From positions 1 through 48,025 of the forward strand of contig CAVGBM010000102.1 of assembly GCA_963627445.1 (NCBI GenBank): a stretch of 48,025 nt of DNA, read 5' to 3'. This DNA is from F23-B02 sp963627445 (lineage in GTDB: Bacteria > Bacillota > Clostridia > Oscillospirales > Oscillospiraceae). This document shows positions 41,151 to 48,025 of this stretch, one piece after another. Below the pieces are notes generated by a model, which did not search any database, was not told the DNA's origin, and saw nothing but the letters and a program-made list of their open reading frames with translations. How positions within the stretch are numbered: position 1 is the stretch's first letter; each line of letters starts with the position of its first letter. The translations under genes were made by a program, and so were the position numbers.

Positions 41151-42499
41151 GAGGATTGAGCGTTTCTGATGCAGCTGCCATAGTCGGCGGCGAGCTCCAC
41201 GGTACAGAAAATTCAGACAGCGAGATACTCGGCGTTGCGATAGACAGTCGCAAGGTCGAAAAAGGCTACATGTTTGCAGCTCTAAAGGGCGAACGTGTCG
41301 ACGGGCATAACTTTATTAATAAAGCCTTTGAGCTTGGCGCTGCATGCTGCATATCTGAGCGTGTGCCCGATGATGTCACCGGCACGGTCATAGTCGTTTC
41401 CGATGTTGCGTCAGCGCTCAAGACTCTTGCCGAGCACTACCGCAATCGCTTTGATATTCCCGTTATCGGCATTGCCGGAAGCGTCGGCAAAACAACGGCA
41501 AAGGAAATGGTCGCATCCGTACTTTCGCAGAAATATAATGTACTCAAGACCGAGAAGAATCTCAATAATGAGCTCGGTGTCCCGCTCACGATATTCAGAA
41601 TTGAGCCGGAGCACGAGGCTGCGGTCATTGAGATGGGCATATCCGACTTCGGCGAGATGAGCCGTTTAGCCAAAATGGTGCGTCCCACGATGGCGGTGTA
41701 TACGCTCATCGGTCATGCGCATTTGGAGCACCTGCACGACAGAAACGGCGTTTTGAAGGCAAAGACCGAGATGTTAGACTTCATGCCCGACGACGGCACA
41801 CTGTTTTTAAACGCGGATGACGATCTGCTCTCGACGCTTGACTGCCGCCAGCACAAGGTCTTGTACGGCACGGGCGCAAACGCAGATGTAAAGGCTGAGA
41901 ATATCTGCTCTGATAGCCTTAACGAGCTTAGCTGCGATATCGTCTGTGGCAAAAGATGCATACATGTCAGCGTGCCGTCATACGGCAGCCACATGGTTTA
42001 TGCTGCACTTGAGGGTGCGGCGGTCGGCATTAAAATGGGGCTGAGCGACGACGAGATCGCCGCCGGTGTCGCTGCTTACGAGACTGTTGGCCGCAGGGCA
42101 AGCGTCACGGATACGGGCTATATAACCCTTGTTGACGACTGCTATAACGCAAATCCCGATTCGGTCATGTGTGCGATAGATTCCCTCAAGACAATAAACG
42201 GCCGCAAGGTCTGCATTTTGGGCGATATGCTCGAAATGGGGGAGAACAAGATAGGACTTCACGCCCAGGTCGGCAAATACGCCGCCGATAACGGCGCAGA
42301 CCTGCTACTCACGGTCGGAGAGCTTTCAAAGAACACCTGTGCGGCGGCAGAGAAGATAAACGCCCTGCATTTTGAAACTAATGCCGAGCTCATATCGAAG
42401 CTGCCCGAGCTCATCCAAAAAGGCGACACGGTGCTTGTAAAAGCCTCGCACAGCATGAGGTTTGATGAGATATCGGAGGCGTTAAAGCTTTTAAAATGA
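41147..42499 (+). CDS. murF: UDP-MurNAc-tripeptide:D-Ala-D-Ala ligase MurF
   Basis: The 450-residue Mur ligase has the MurF start LSVSDAAAIVGGELHG, the substrate motif DSRKVEKGYMFAALKGERVDGH, the ATP loop GIAGSVGKTTAKEM, NLNNELGVPLT, and DDCYNANPDSV. It adds D-Ala-D-Ala to complete the UDP-MurNAc-pentapeptide. It overlaps ddl by ATGA, so substrate and ligase are made together, away from the main dcw cluster. A strong terminator follows. Confidence 0.96.
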   Translation: MRGLSVSDAAAIVGGELHGTENSDSEILGVAIDSRKVEKGYMFAALKGERVDGHNFINKAFELGAACCISERVPDDVTGTVIVVSDVASALKTLAEHYRNRFDIPVIGIAGSVGKTTAKEMVASVLSQKYNVLKTEKNLNNELGVPLTIFRIEPEHEAAVIEMGISDFGEMSRLAKMVRPTMAVYTLIGHAHLEHLHDRNGVLKAKTEMLDFMPDDGTLFLNADDDLLSTLDCRQHKVLYGTGANADVKAENICSDSLNELSCDIVCGKRCIHVSVPSYGSHMVYAALEGAAVGIKMGLSDDEIAAGVAAYETVGRRASVTDTGYITLVDDCYNANPDSVMCAIDSLKTINGRKVCILGDMLEMGENKIGLHAQVGKYAADNGADLLLTVGELSKNTCAAAEKINALHFETNAELISKLPELIQKGDTVLVKASHSMRFDEISEALKLLK

Positions 42500-42530
42500 A
42501 AAAAGAGAGTGCATCGCACTCTCTTTTTTA
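42499..42530. terminator. Bidirectional terminator between murF and bofA
   Basis: GAGAGTGC (42505-42512) pairs with GCACTCTC (42516-42523) over a 3-base loop, flanked by AAAAAA and TTTTTT, so it can act on both strands. It ends both murF and the minus-strand bofA transcript. Confidence 0.92.
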
Positions 42531-42537
42531 CTATGTA

Positions 42538-42804
42538 TCAAAGGAAAAAGTTTTCGATAAGCAGCAGCAGTATAATGCCCGGAATGCCAAGCACACCGGC
42601 GACTATCGCACTGAGCCAGCCAACGGTGATGCTAAGCCCGATAAAGCCGCCGAGAAAGTTAAAGACAAACAGCATCACGAAGCCCAAAACTGCGTTTAAA
42701 AGCAGCTTGAATGCCCACTTTATCGGCGTTGCGAAGATCTTGATGACCAGCCACAGCAGCAGACCTCCGATAACGACATAGATCGCAAGATTCAAATAAT
42801 CCAT
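42538..42804 (-). CDS. bofA: Pro-sigma-K processing inhibitor BofA
   Basis: The 88-residue membrane protein has two long hydrophobic segments and the BofA core KLLLNAVLGFVMLFVFNFLGG and AGVLGIPGIILLLLI. BofA, with SpoIVFA, restrains the protease SpoIVFB that activates pro-sigma-K in the mother cell. A sigK gene with a pro-sequence is 15 kb upstream, so the target is present. AGGAGA precedes the ATG; it follows the yaaL-like gene by 9 bases, the same order as in Bacillus. Confidence 0.9.
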   Translation of the reverse strand: MDYLNLAIYVVIGGLLLWLVIKIFATPIKWAFKLLLNAVLGFVMLFVFNFLGGFIGLSITVGWLSAIVAGVLGIPGIILLLLIENFFL

Positions 42805-42813
42805 ATGTGTCTC

Positions 42814-43023
42814 CTATTGCATTAGATTTTTTATGTTGGCGACGGCATAGTTATACCGTGATTTGAGCGCGCTTATCTCGAAAATGCATGCGTCCATCAT
42901 GTCGGGGTCGGTGACAGTGTCAAACGCCGCATATGCGCTATGCAGCTGCGAGCGAATAGCCTTCATTTCCTTTACGCGCTTATTATACTCTGCCTTGAGT
43001 GCCTTTGCTTCCTTTTTAGTCAT
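42814..43023 (-). CDS. yaaL: YaaL-like protein (DUF2508)
   Basis: This 69-residue, all-helical, charged protein has the pattern DPDMMDACIFEISALKSRYNYAVANIKN, which fits DUF2508/YaaL. YaaL genes precede bofA in Bacillus, as here, and this context is the best support. Function is unknown. AAGGAG lies 10 bases before the ATG, and TATAAT on the minus strand at 43053-43058 is a possible -10 element. Confidence 0.7.
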   Translation of the reverse strand: MTKKEAKALKAEYNKRVKEMKAIRSQLHSAYAAFDTVTDPDMMDACIFEISALKSRYNYAVANIKNLMQ

Positions 43024-43250
43024 GAGAAAAGAACTCCTTATCTTTTCTCATTATTATATTCAGCCTGTCCGTCATTTAAACGGCCATGGCAATATATTAC
43101 CACGGTTATAATGAAAAATCCATGCCATAATATTATCAGACGATAAAAAGTGTCCGCAAGATAAATAAAACGGGCAGAATGAGAGCTCTTATCACCGTGA
43201 TAATGAGAACATTCAGATTTTTTCGTCTGCCGATCTTGGATCGGGCTTTA

Positions 43251-43274
43251 GGGGACAGAGCACGCTCTGTCCCC
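43251..43274. repeat. REP-like perfect palindrome
   Basis: GGGGACAGAGC, a 2-base centre AC, then GCTCTGTCCCC. The 11-base arms match exactly. GGGGACAG-type palindromes occur as dispersed repeats linked to REP-associated tyrosine transposases in several bacterial groups. This single copy cannot show that it is dispersed here. Confidence 0.6.
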
Positions 43275-43290
43275 GTTTCTATTGCCATAC

Positions 43291-43319
43291 TTGATTTTTT
43301 GGCAAAATTATAATATACT
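43291..43319 (+). promoter_or_regulatory. Promoter of the topoisomerase locus
   Basis: TTGATT (43291-43296), 17 bases, TATACT (43314-43319), about 75 bases before the topoisomerase B gene start. Confidence 0.7.
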
Positions 43320-43392
43320 AAATAATCTAAGTTATCAAGGAATTTATAAGCTATTAAACACAAGATGTTGTATTCAAGGGGAATTTCGGAAA

Positions 43393-45387
43393 ATGAGTAA
43401 AACCACCGCACAATACGGTAATGAAAGCATTTCTCAGCTCAAGGGAGCGGACAGAGTCAGAAAGCGCCCGGGTGTCATCTTCGGCTCGGACGGGCTTGAC
43501 GGCTGCCAGCATGCCGTGTTTGAAATTTTGTCAAACGCCATTGACGAGGCTCGCGAGGGTCACGGCAATCTCATCACGCTGACCCGCTACGCCGATAAAT
43601 CGATCGAGGTCGAGGACTTCGGCCGCGGCTGCCCCGTCGACTGGAATGCAAACGAGAAGCGCTATAACTGGGAGCTCGTTTTCTGCGAGCTGTACGCAGG
43701 CGGCAAGTATTCAAACAACGAGGGCGAAAACTACGAGTACTCCCTTGGCCTTAACGGCCTGGGCTCATGCGCAACGCAGTACGCCTCGGAATACATGGAT
43801 GTCACCGTTTGGCGTGACGGCAATAAATATGAGCTGCACTTTAAAAAGGGCAAGGTCGTAGGCAAAAAAGGTCAGGAGCTTACGATAAGCCCCACAGACC
43901 GCAAAAAGACCGGCACGACCATCAAGTGGAGACCCGATCTTGAGGTCTTTACGGATATCAACATTCCCGAGGAGTTTTTTAAGGATGTCCTGCACCGTCA
44001 GGCCGTCGTCAATGCGGGCATAACCTTCCGCTTCCGCAACCAGAACGGCAACAAGTTTGATGTCACCGACTATGTGTACGAAAACGGCATCCTCGACTAT
44101 GTCCACGAGATCGCTGCCGATAATCCGCTCACAGCGCCGTATTTCATAGTTGCCGAGCGCCGCGGCCGCGACCGTGAGGACAAGCCCGAGTACAAGGTCA
44201 AGCTCTCGGCTGCCTTCTGCTTTTCAAATAAGGTGAGCCTCACGGAGTATTACCACAACTCATCGTGGCTCGAATACGGCGGCGCACCCGAAAAGGCGAC
44301 GAGAAACGCCTTTGTCTATGCCGTCGATGCCTACATAAAGAAGATAGGCAAGTATCAGAAAAACGAAAGCAAGATAAGCTATCAGGACGTGGCCGACTGC
44401 CTGGTTCTCGTGACAAACTGCTTTTCCACGCAGACCTCGTATGAGAACCAGACCAAAAAGGCGATAACAAACCGCTTTATCCAAGAGGCGATGACCGATT
44501 TCTTCAAGGAACGCTTGGAGATATACTTTATCGAAAACAAACCCGAGGCCGACAAGATCGCCGAGCAGGTGCTTGTCAACAAGCGCAGCCGTGAGGCGGC
44601 GGAAAAGACAAGACTCGGCATGAAAAAGAAGCTCTCCGGCAGCATCGACATTGCAAACCGCGTGCAGAAGTTCGTCGACTGCCGCAGCAGAGACCCCGAA
44701 AAGCGCGAGATATACATCGTCGAGGGCGACTCGGCACTGGGCGCATGTAAGCTTTCCCGCGACGCTGATTTTCAGGGCATCATGCCCGTCAGAGGCAAGA
44801 TACTAAACTGCCTCAAGGCTGATTTCGCAAGGATATTCAAAAGCGACATCATAACAGACCTTCTAAAGGTTCTCGGCTGCGGTGTCGAGGTGCAGGTCAA
44901 GGGGAAAAAAGACCTGAACTCTTTCGATATCAACAACCTGCGCTGGAACAAGGTCATCATCTGCACCGACGCGGATGTTGACGGCTTCCAGATAAGAACG
45001 CTCATCCTGACGATGATATACCGCCTCGTGCCCACACTCATCCGTGAAGGCTATGTGTATATCGCAGAGTCGCCGCTTTATGAGATAGAGAGCAAGGGCA
45101 AAACCTATTTTGCCTACTCCGACAAAGAAAAGGCAGATATCGTGGCATCGCTTAACGGTGCCAAAGCCAGTATTAACCGCAGCAAGGGTCTTGGCGAAAA
45201 CGACCCCGACATGATGTGGATGACCACCATGAACCCCGAGACACGCAGGCTTATCAAGGTCATGCCCGAGGATGCCGAGCGCATGTCACAGATGTTTGAC
45301 CTGCTGCTGGGCGACGACCTTGCAGGCAGAAAAAATCATATCGCCGAGAACGGATACCTGTATCTTGACATGGCCGATATATCCTGA
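43393..45387 (+). CDS. Type IIA topoisomerase subunit B (ParE-like, divergent)
   Basis: The 664-residue protein has a GHKL ATPase domain (E44 in FEILSNAIDEA, DFGRGCPVD, GLNGLGSCAT), a transducer domain and a Toprim domain (VEGDSALGACKLS, PVRGKILNCLKA, DADVDGFQI). The motifs differ from gyrase: SNAIDEA instead of DNSIDEA, GLNGLG instead of GLHGVG, EGDSALG instead of EGDSAGG. With the A subunit encoded downstream it should form a topoisomerase IV-like enzyme. The open frame reaches 43282, but ATG 43393 gives the family start SKTTAQYGNESISQLKG. Whether it is a canonical Topo IV or a paralogue is unclear. Confidence 0.9.
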   Translation: MSKTTAQYGNESISQLKGADRVRKRPGVIFGSDGLDGCQHAVFEILSNAIDEAREGHGNLITLTRYADKSIEVEDFGRGCPVDWNANEKRYNWELVFCELYAGGKYSNNEGENYEYSLGLNGLGSCATQYASEYMDVTVWRDGNKYELHFKKGKVVGKKGQELTISPTDRKKTGTTIKWRPDLEVFTDINIPEEFFKDVLHRQAVVNAGITFRFRNQNGNKFDVTDYVYENGILDYVHEIAADNPLTAPYFIVAERRGRDREDKPEYKVKLSAAFCFSNKVSLTEYYHNSSWLEYGGAPEKATRNAFVYAVDAYIKKIGKYQKNESKISYQDVADCLVLVTNCFSTQTSYENQTKKAITNRFIQEAMTDFFKERLEIYFIENKPEADKIAEQVLVNKRSREAAEKTRLGMKKKLSGSIDIANRVQKFVDCRSRDPEKREIYIVEGDSALGACKLSRDADFQGIMPVRGKILNCLKADFARIFKSDIITDLLKVLGCGVEVQVKGKKDLNSFDINNLRWNKVIICTDADVDGFQIRTLILTMIYRLVPTLIREGYVYIAESPLYEIESKGKTYFAYSDKEKADIVASLNGAKASINRSKGLGENDPDMMWMTTMNPETRRLIKVMPEDAERMSQMFDLLLGDDLAGRKNHIAENGYLYLDMADIS

Positions 45388-45398
45388 GAGGTGCCGAC

Positions 45399-45680
45399 AT
45401 GAAGTTTGACAGAGCCAGAAATTTAGTTAAGCTGCTGCTCGCGCTGTGCGTCATGTTCGGTGTTGTGGGCGTTATCTCGAACGGCAACGGCACGGTGCTG
45501 CCCATGTATTCGGCGGTGCTGTCGCTCGTGTGCTTTGTGATGGCATTCGTCGTCATATTCCTTTTCTGCAAATGCCCCTACTGCGGAAAGGTCGTATACC
45601 TGGGGCTGTTCAAGGCTACGCATTGCCCCAAATGCCGCCGAAGCTTTGAGACCGGCGCAAAGAAAAAGGGCAAGCGTTGA
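45399..45680 (+). CDS. Small membrane protein with zinc ribbon, between topoisomerase subunits
   Basis: The 93-residue protein is unrecognised. It has two transmembrane helices (about 9-26 and 34-57) joined by a short loop, then C-terminal cysteine pairs CPYC and CPKC (spacing CPYCGKVVYLGLFKATHCPKC) that should bind zinc, and a basic tail (KKKGKR). It begins 12 bases after the topoisomerase B stop, behind GAGAGGTG, and ends 15 bases before subunit A, so it is co-expressed with both. A role in membrane or nucleoid attachment would be speculation. Confidence 0.75.
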   Translation: MKFDRARNLVKLLLALCVMFGVVGVISNGNGTVLPMYSAVLSLVCFVMAFVVIFLFCKCPYCGKVVYLGLFKATHCPKCRRSFETGAKKKGKR

Positions 45681-45695
45681 AAGGAAAAGTTCTAA

Positions 45696-47933
45696 ATGGC
45701 TAAAAAACAAGCTCCCGAACAGAAAAAATTCAATAATCCCAATGTCATCGGCCTTCGAGCCGAGGTTTTAGAGCAGCCTATAACCGAGACGCTGGAGCAA
45801 AACTACATGCCCTATGCGATGAGTGTTATAATCTCCCGTGCCATCCCCGAGATAGACGGCTTCAAGCCCTCGCACAGAAAGCTGCTGTACACCATGTACA
45901 AGATGGGACTTCTTAACGGCGGCCGCACAAAGAGCGCCAACATCGTCGGCCAGACGATGCGCCTTAACCCGCACGGCGACGCTGCGATATACGAGACCAT
46001 GGTGCGCCTATCAAAGGGCAACGATGCGCTGCTTGTCCCGTTTGTCGACTCCAAGGGCAACTTCGGCAAGGTGTACTCAAGGGACATGTCCTTTGCAGCC
46101 TCCCGATATACCGAGGCAAAGCTGTCTGCCATATGCGCCGAGCTTTTCGGCGATATAGACCAGGACACAGTTGAGTTTGTGGATAACTACGACGGCAGCA
46201 TGAAGGAGCCGACCCTTCTTCCGACCTCATTTCCCAATGTTCTCGTGTCGAGCAACACAGGTATCGCTGTCGGCATGGCAAGCCAGATCTGCGGCTTTAA
46301 CCTCGAGGAGGTCTGCCGCACGACGATAGAGTATCTGTCCGACCCCGAGTGCGACCTGCTCTCGACTATGCCTGCGCCCGATTTCTCCACCGGCGGCGAG
46401 ATAGTCTATGATCGCACGGAGATGGAGAATATCTATAACACCGGCCGCGGCAGCTTCAAGGTCAGAGCCCGTTGGCGCTATATCCAGAAGGAAAATATCA
46501 TCGAGATATACGAGATACCCTACACGACCACAACGGAGGCTATCGTCGACAAGGTCGCAGAGCTCATTAAGGCCGGTAAGGTGCGCGAGATAAACGACAT
46601 GCGAGACGAAACAGACCTCAGCGGTCTCAAACTCGCTATAGACCTCAAGCGCGGCACCGACCCCGAAAAGCTCATGCAGAAGCTGTTTAAGCTCACCCCG
46701 CTTATGGACAGCTTCCCCTGCAACTTTAACATCCTTGTTGCCGGCAACCCCAAGGTCATGGGCGTGAGGGAGATACTAAGCGAGTGGAGCGCATGGCGCA
46801 TGGAATGCGTCCGCCGCCGTGTGTACTTTGACCTTTCCAAGAAAAAGGACAAGCTGCATCTGCTCAAGGGTCTTGAGAAGATACTTCTCGATATCGACAG
46901 GGCGATAGAGATCATACGCAGCACCGAGCTTGAGTCTGAGGTCGTACCCAACCTCATGATGGGCTTTGGTATCGACAAGGTGCAGGCTGAGTATGTTGCG
47001 GAGATAAAGCTGCGCAATATAAACAGAGAGTATATCCTCAAGCGCGTGTCTGAGACCGAGGAGCTCGAAAAGGCAATAGAGGAGCTTGAGGATACCCTCA
47101 AGAGCCGCCGCAAGATAAAGAGTATCATCGTAAATGAGCTCAAGCAGGTCATCAAAAAATACCCCTGCCCCCGCAGAACCGGCATCGTGTACGCAAACGA
47201 GATAGCGGAGTTTGAGGAAACCGAGCTTGTCGAGGATTACCCCGTAACGGTGTTTATCTCGAACGAGGGGTATTTTAAGAAGATAACCCCGCTGTCGCTG
47301 CGTATGAGCAGTGAACAGAAATTCAAGGACGGGGACGGGCTCAAAATGTCCTTTGAGTCGTCTAACCGCACCGAGCTTTTGATCTTCACCGATCAGCAGC
47401 GCGTTTATAAAACGAAGCTATCCGACTTTGAGAACACCAAAGCCTCCGACCTCGGCGTGTACCTGCCGACGAGACTGGAGATGGAGGACGGCGAGCGCAT
47501 CGTGAGCGTTGTCTGCCCGGGCGACTACAAAAAGCAGCTTTTGCTGTTTTTCGAAAACGGCAAGATCGCAAGGCTCGAAATGTCGGCATATGAGACCAAG
47601 ACAAACCGCAAAAAGCTCATAAACGCCTATTCCGACAAGAGCCCGCTTGTTGAGGTCATGCCGATAACTGAGGATATCAATGTCGCCATGTTCTCAACAG
47701 ACGGCAGGGCGCTTGTGTTCAACACCTCGCTTTTGCAGCTCAAGACCAGCCGTACCACACAGGGCGTTGCGGGAATGAGCTTGAAGAAAAATCATAAACT
47801 GAATTCGGCGGCGCAGCTCGAATCGACCGTAATAAAGAATGTCTCCCGCTACCGTGTCCGCAGCCTTCCGGCAGCCGGTGCGCTGCTCAAGGACGAGGAC
47901 AGGGGAGAGGAGCAGCTGTCACTTATAAACTGA
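45696..47933 (+). CDS. Type IIA topoisomerase subunit A (ParC-like, divergent)
   Basis: The 745-residue protein has the winged-helix breakage-reunion domain with catalytic Y138 in AASRYTEAKLS, DNA-gate residues SRAIPEIDGFKPSHRKLLY, a coiled-coil arm (VAEIKLRNINREYILKRV) and a C-terminal beta-pinwheel domain without the gyrase box. In the quinolone-determining region A96 stands in place of the usual Ser and E100 matches ParC. Lack of the gyrase box and the Glu favour a ParC-like enzyme. It pairs with the B gene upstream. AAAGGA precedes the ATG. Confidence 0.92.
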   Translation: MAKKQAPEQKKFNNPNVIGLRAEVLEQPITETLEQNYMPYAMSVIISRAIPEIDGFKPSHRKLLYTMYKMGLLNGGRTKSANIVGQTMRLNPHGDAAIYETMVRLSKGNDALLVPFVDSKGNFGKVYSRDMSFAASRYTEAKLSAICAELFGDIDQDTVEFVDNYDGSMKEPTLLPTSFPNVLVSSNTGIAVGMASQICGFNLEEVCRTTIEYLSDPECDLLSTMPAPDFSTGGEIVYDRTEMENIYNTGRGSFKVRARWRYIQKENIIEIYEIPYTTTTEAIVDKVAELIKAGKVREINDMRDETDLSGLKLAIDLKRGTDPEKLMQKLFKLTPLMDSFPCNFNILVAGNPKVMGVREILSEWSAWRMECVRRRVYFDLSKKKDKLHLLKGLEKILLDIDRAIEIIRSTELESEVVPNLMMGFGIDKVQAEYVAEIKLRNINREYILKRVSETEELEKAIEELEDTLKSRRKIKSIIVNELKQVIKKYPCPRRTGIVYANEIAEFEETELVEDYPVTVFISNEGYFKKITPLSLRMSSEQKFKDGDGLKMSFESSNRTELLIFTDQQRVYKTKLSDFENTKASDLGVYLPTRLEMEDGERIVSVVCPGDYKKQLLLFFENGKIARLEMSAYETKTNRKKLINAYSDKSPLVEVMPITEDINVAMFSTDGRALVFNTSLLQLKTSRTTQGVAGMSLKKNHKLNSAAQLESTVIKNVSRYRVRSLPAAGALLKDEDRGEEQLSLIN

Positions 47934-47976
47934 GGGCTTTATTATGATTAAAAACGAAAAGTTTAAAGCTGAAAGT

Positions 47977-48025
47977 TGTACAGTAAAAGTGGACAGTCCG
48001 AAGAGTGAAAAAATGATATAATAAA
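47977..48025 (+). mobile_element. Possible left end of an IS3-family element
   Basis: After the topoisomerase A stop the sequence becomes AT-rich. From 47977 it reads TGTACAGTAAAAGTGGACAG, which resembles the terminal inverted repeats of IS150-type IS3 elements (TG start, AGTGGACA). It ends in TATAAT (48016-48021), as would be expected just before a transposase frame. The right end is outside the window, so this is tentative. Confidence 0.4.

Larger units (their letters stand above)
43024..43392. other. Gene-free stretch with several palindromes
   Basis: No gene is supported here. It holds the leader of the yaaL-bofA transcript (minus side), palindromes TTATCAC-C-GTGATAA (43189-43203) and CCGATC-TTG-GATCGG (near 43231-43245), the REP-like repeat at 43251-43274, the topoisomerase promoter at 43291, and an AT-rich 5' leader of about 65 bases. 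Confidence 0.7.

Noticed and set aside
43136..43288. A 50-codon minus-strand frame with a hydrophobic C-terminal helix (ITVIRALILPVLFIL)
   Set aside because: It reads through the REP-like palindrome, has no ribosome binding site and no known relatives. I could not exclude a small membrane peptide but do not call it.
47944..48021. A 25-codon frame beginning ATGATTAAAAACGAA after the topoisomerase A gene
   Set aside because: It lacks a ribosome binding site and overlaps the IS-like end; it is too short to support.
1..48025. rRNA, tRNA, CRISPR arrays, riboswitches, phage genes
   Set aside because: I looked for repeat-spacer patterns, tRNA-like cloverleaf stretches and conserved riboswitch cores between genes and saw none. 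Gene gaps are short, so little room exists for them.

Overview
The window is a gene-dense stretch of chromosome from a spore-forming Firmicute, most likely a gut-type clostridium of the Oscillospirales. The evidence is the set of sporulation genes (ylbJ-like, yqfC, yqfD, sigK, bofA/yaaL), gene orders typical of Firmicutes (yqfCD-phoH-ybeY-era-yqzL-recO; rimP-nusA-ylxR-ylxQ-infB-rbfA-nrnA-truB-ribF), a meso-diaminopimelate-type MurE, and moderately high GC with AGGAGG-like ribosome binding sites. I see no rRNA, tRNA, CRISPR array or prophage. Almost every gene is core housekeeping; the more unusual material lies around 26.0-26.4, 36-40 and 43-48 kb.

Layout. 1-0.7 kb: two half-length chromate-transporter subunits, the first cut by the window edge. 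0.7-1.6 kb, minus strand: a YlbJ-like sporulation membrane protein. 1.7-8.8 kb: a tightly overlapping operon yqfC-yqfD-phoH-ybeY-era-yqzL-recO-mutS2 (sporulation, rRNA maturation, ribosome assembly, recombination). 9-13.5 kb: a single-gene HPr unit, then a DMT transporter, uvrC, rsmD, coaD and a coiled-coil protein, closed by a terminator. 13.5-26 kb: the division and cell wall (dcw) cluster, mraZ-rsmH-ftsL-spoVD/pbp-murE-mraY-ftsW/spoVE-murG-murA-ftsQ-ftsZ, with a strong promoter and tandem MraZ boxes in front and a bidirectional terminator behind. murD, murC, murB and ftsA are not in it. murF sits with ddl at 40-42.5 kb.

26-28.1 kb: a CsoR-family metal sensor with a histidine-rich N-terminus (minus), sigK, and a VanY-like D,D-carboxypeptidase. 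28.1-35.9 kb: the rimP-to-ribF translation and RNA operon, preceded by a promoter and a leader terminator that fits the NusA autoregulation known in Bacillus. 36-37.4 kb: a membrane-anchored divergent polysaccharide deacetylase. 37.5-40 kb, minus strand: an exonuclease with a zinc ribbon, an unrecognised protein and a YoaK/DUF1275 membrane protein. 40.1-42.5 kb: ddl-murF. 42.5-43 kb, minus strand: yaaL-bofA. 43.4-47.9 kb: a divergent type IIA topoisomerase pair with a small membrane zinc-ribbon protein between the subunits. The last 50 bases may be the left end of an IS3-family insertion sequence.

How the genes work together. Peptidoglycan precursor synthesis (murE, mraY, murG, murA, ddl, murF) and septal synthesis (ftsW, PBP, ftsL, ftsQ, ftsZ) share the window with late-sporulation control (sigK with its processing inhibitor bofA) and ribosome biogenesis (phoH, ybeY, era, rsmD, rsmH, rimP, rbfA, truB). 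Several start codons were moved from the longest open frame to the one with a Shine-Dalgarno sequence. I found no convincing new multi-gene system. The observations most worth a second look are the intergenic hairpins that include ribosome binding sites, the His-rich metal sensor, the topoisomerase locus and the deacetylase with a calcium-loop-like insert.
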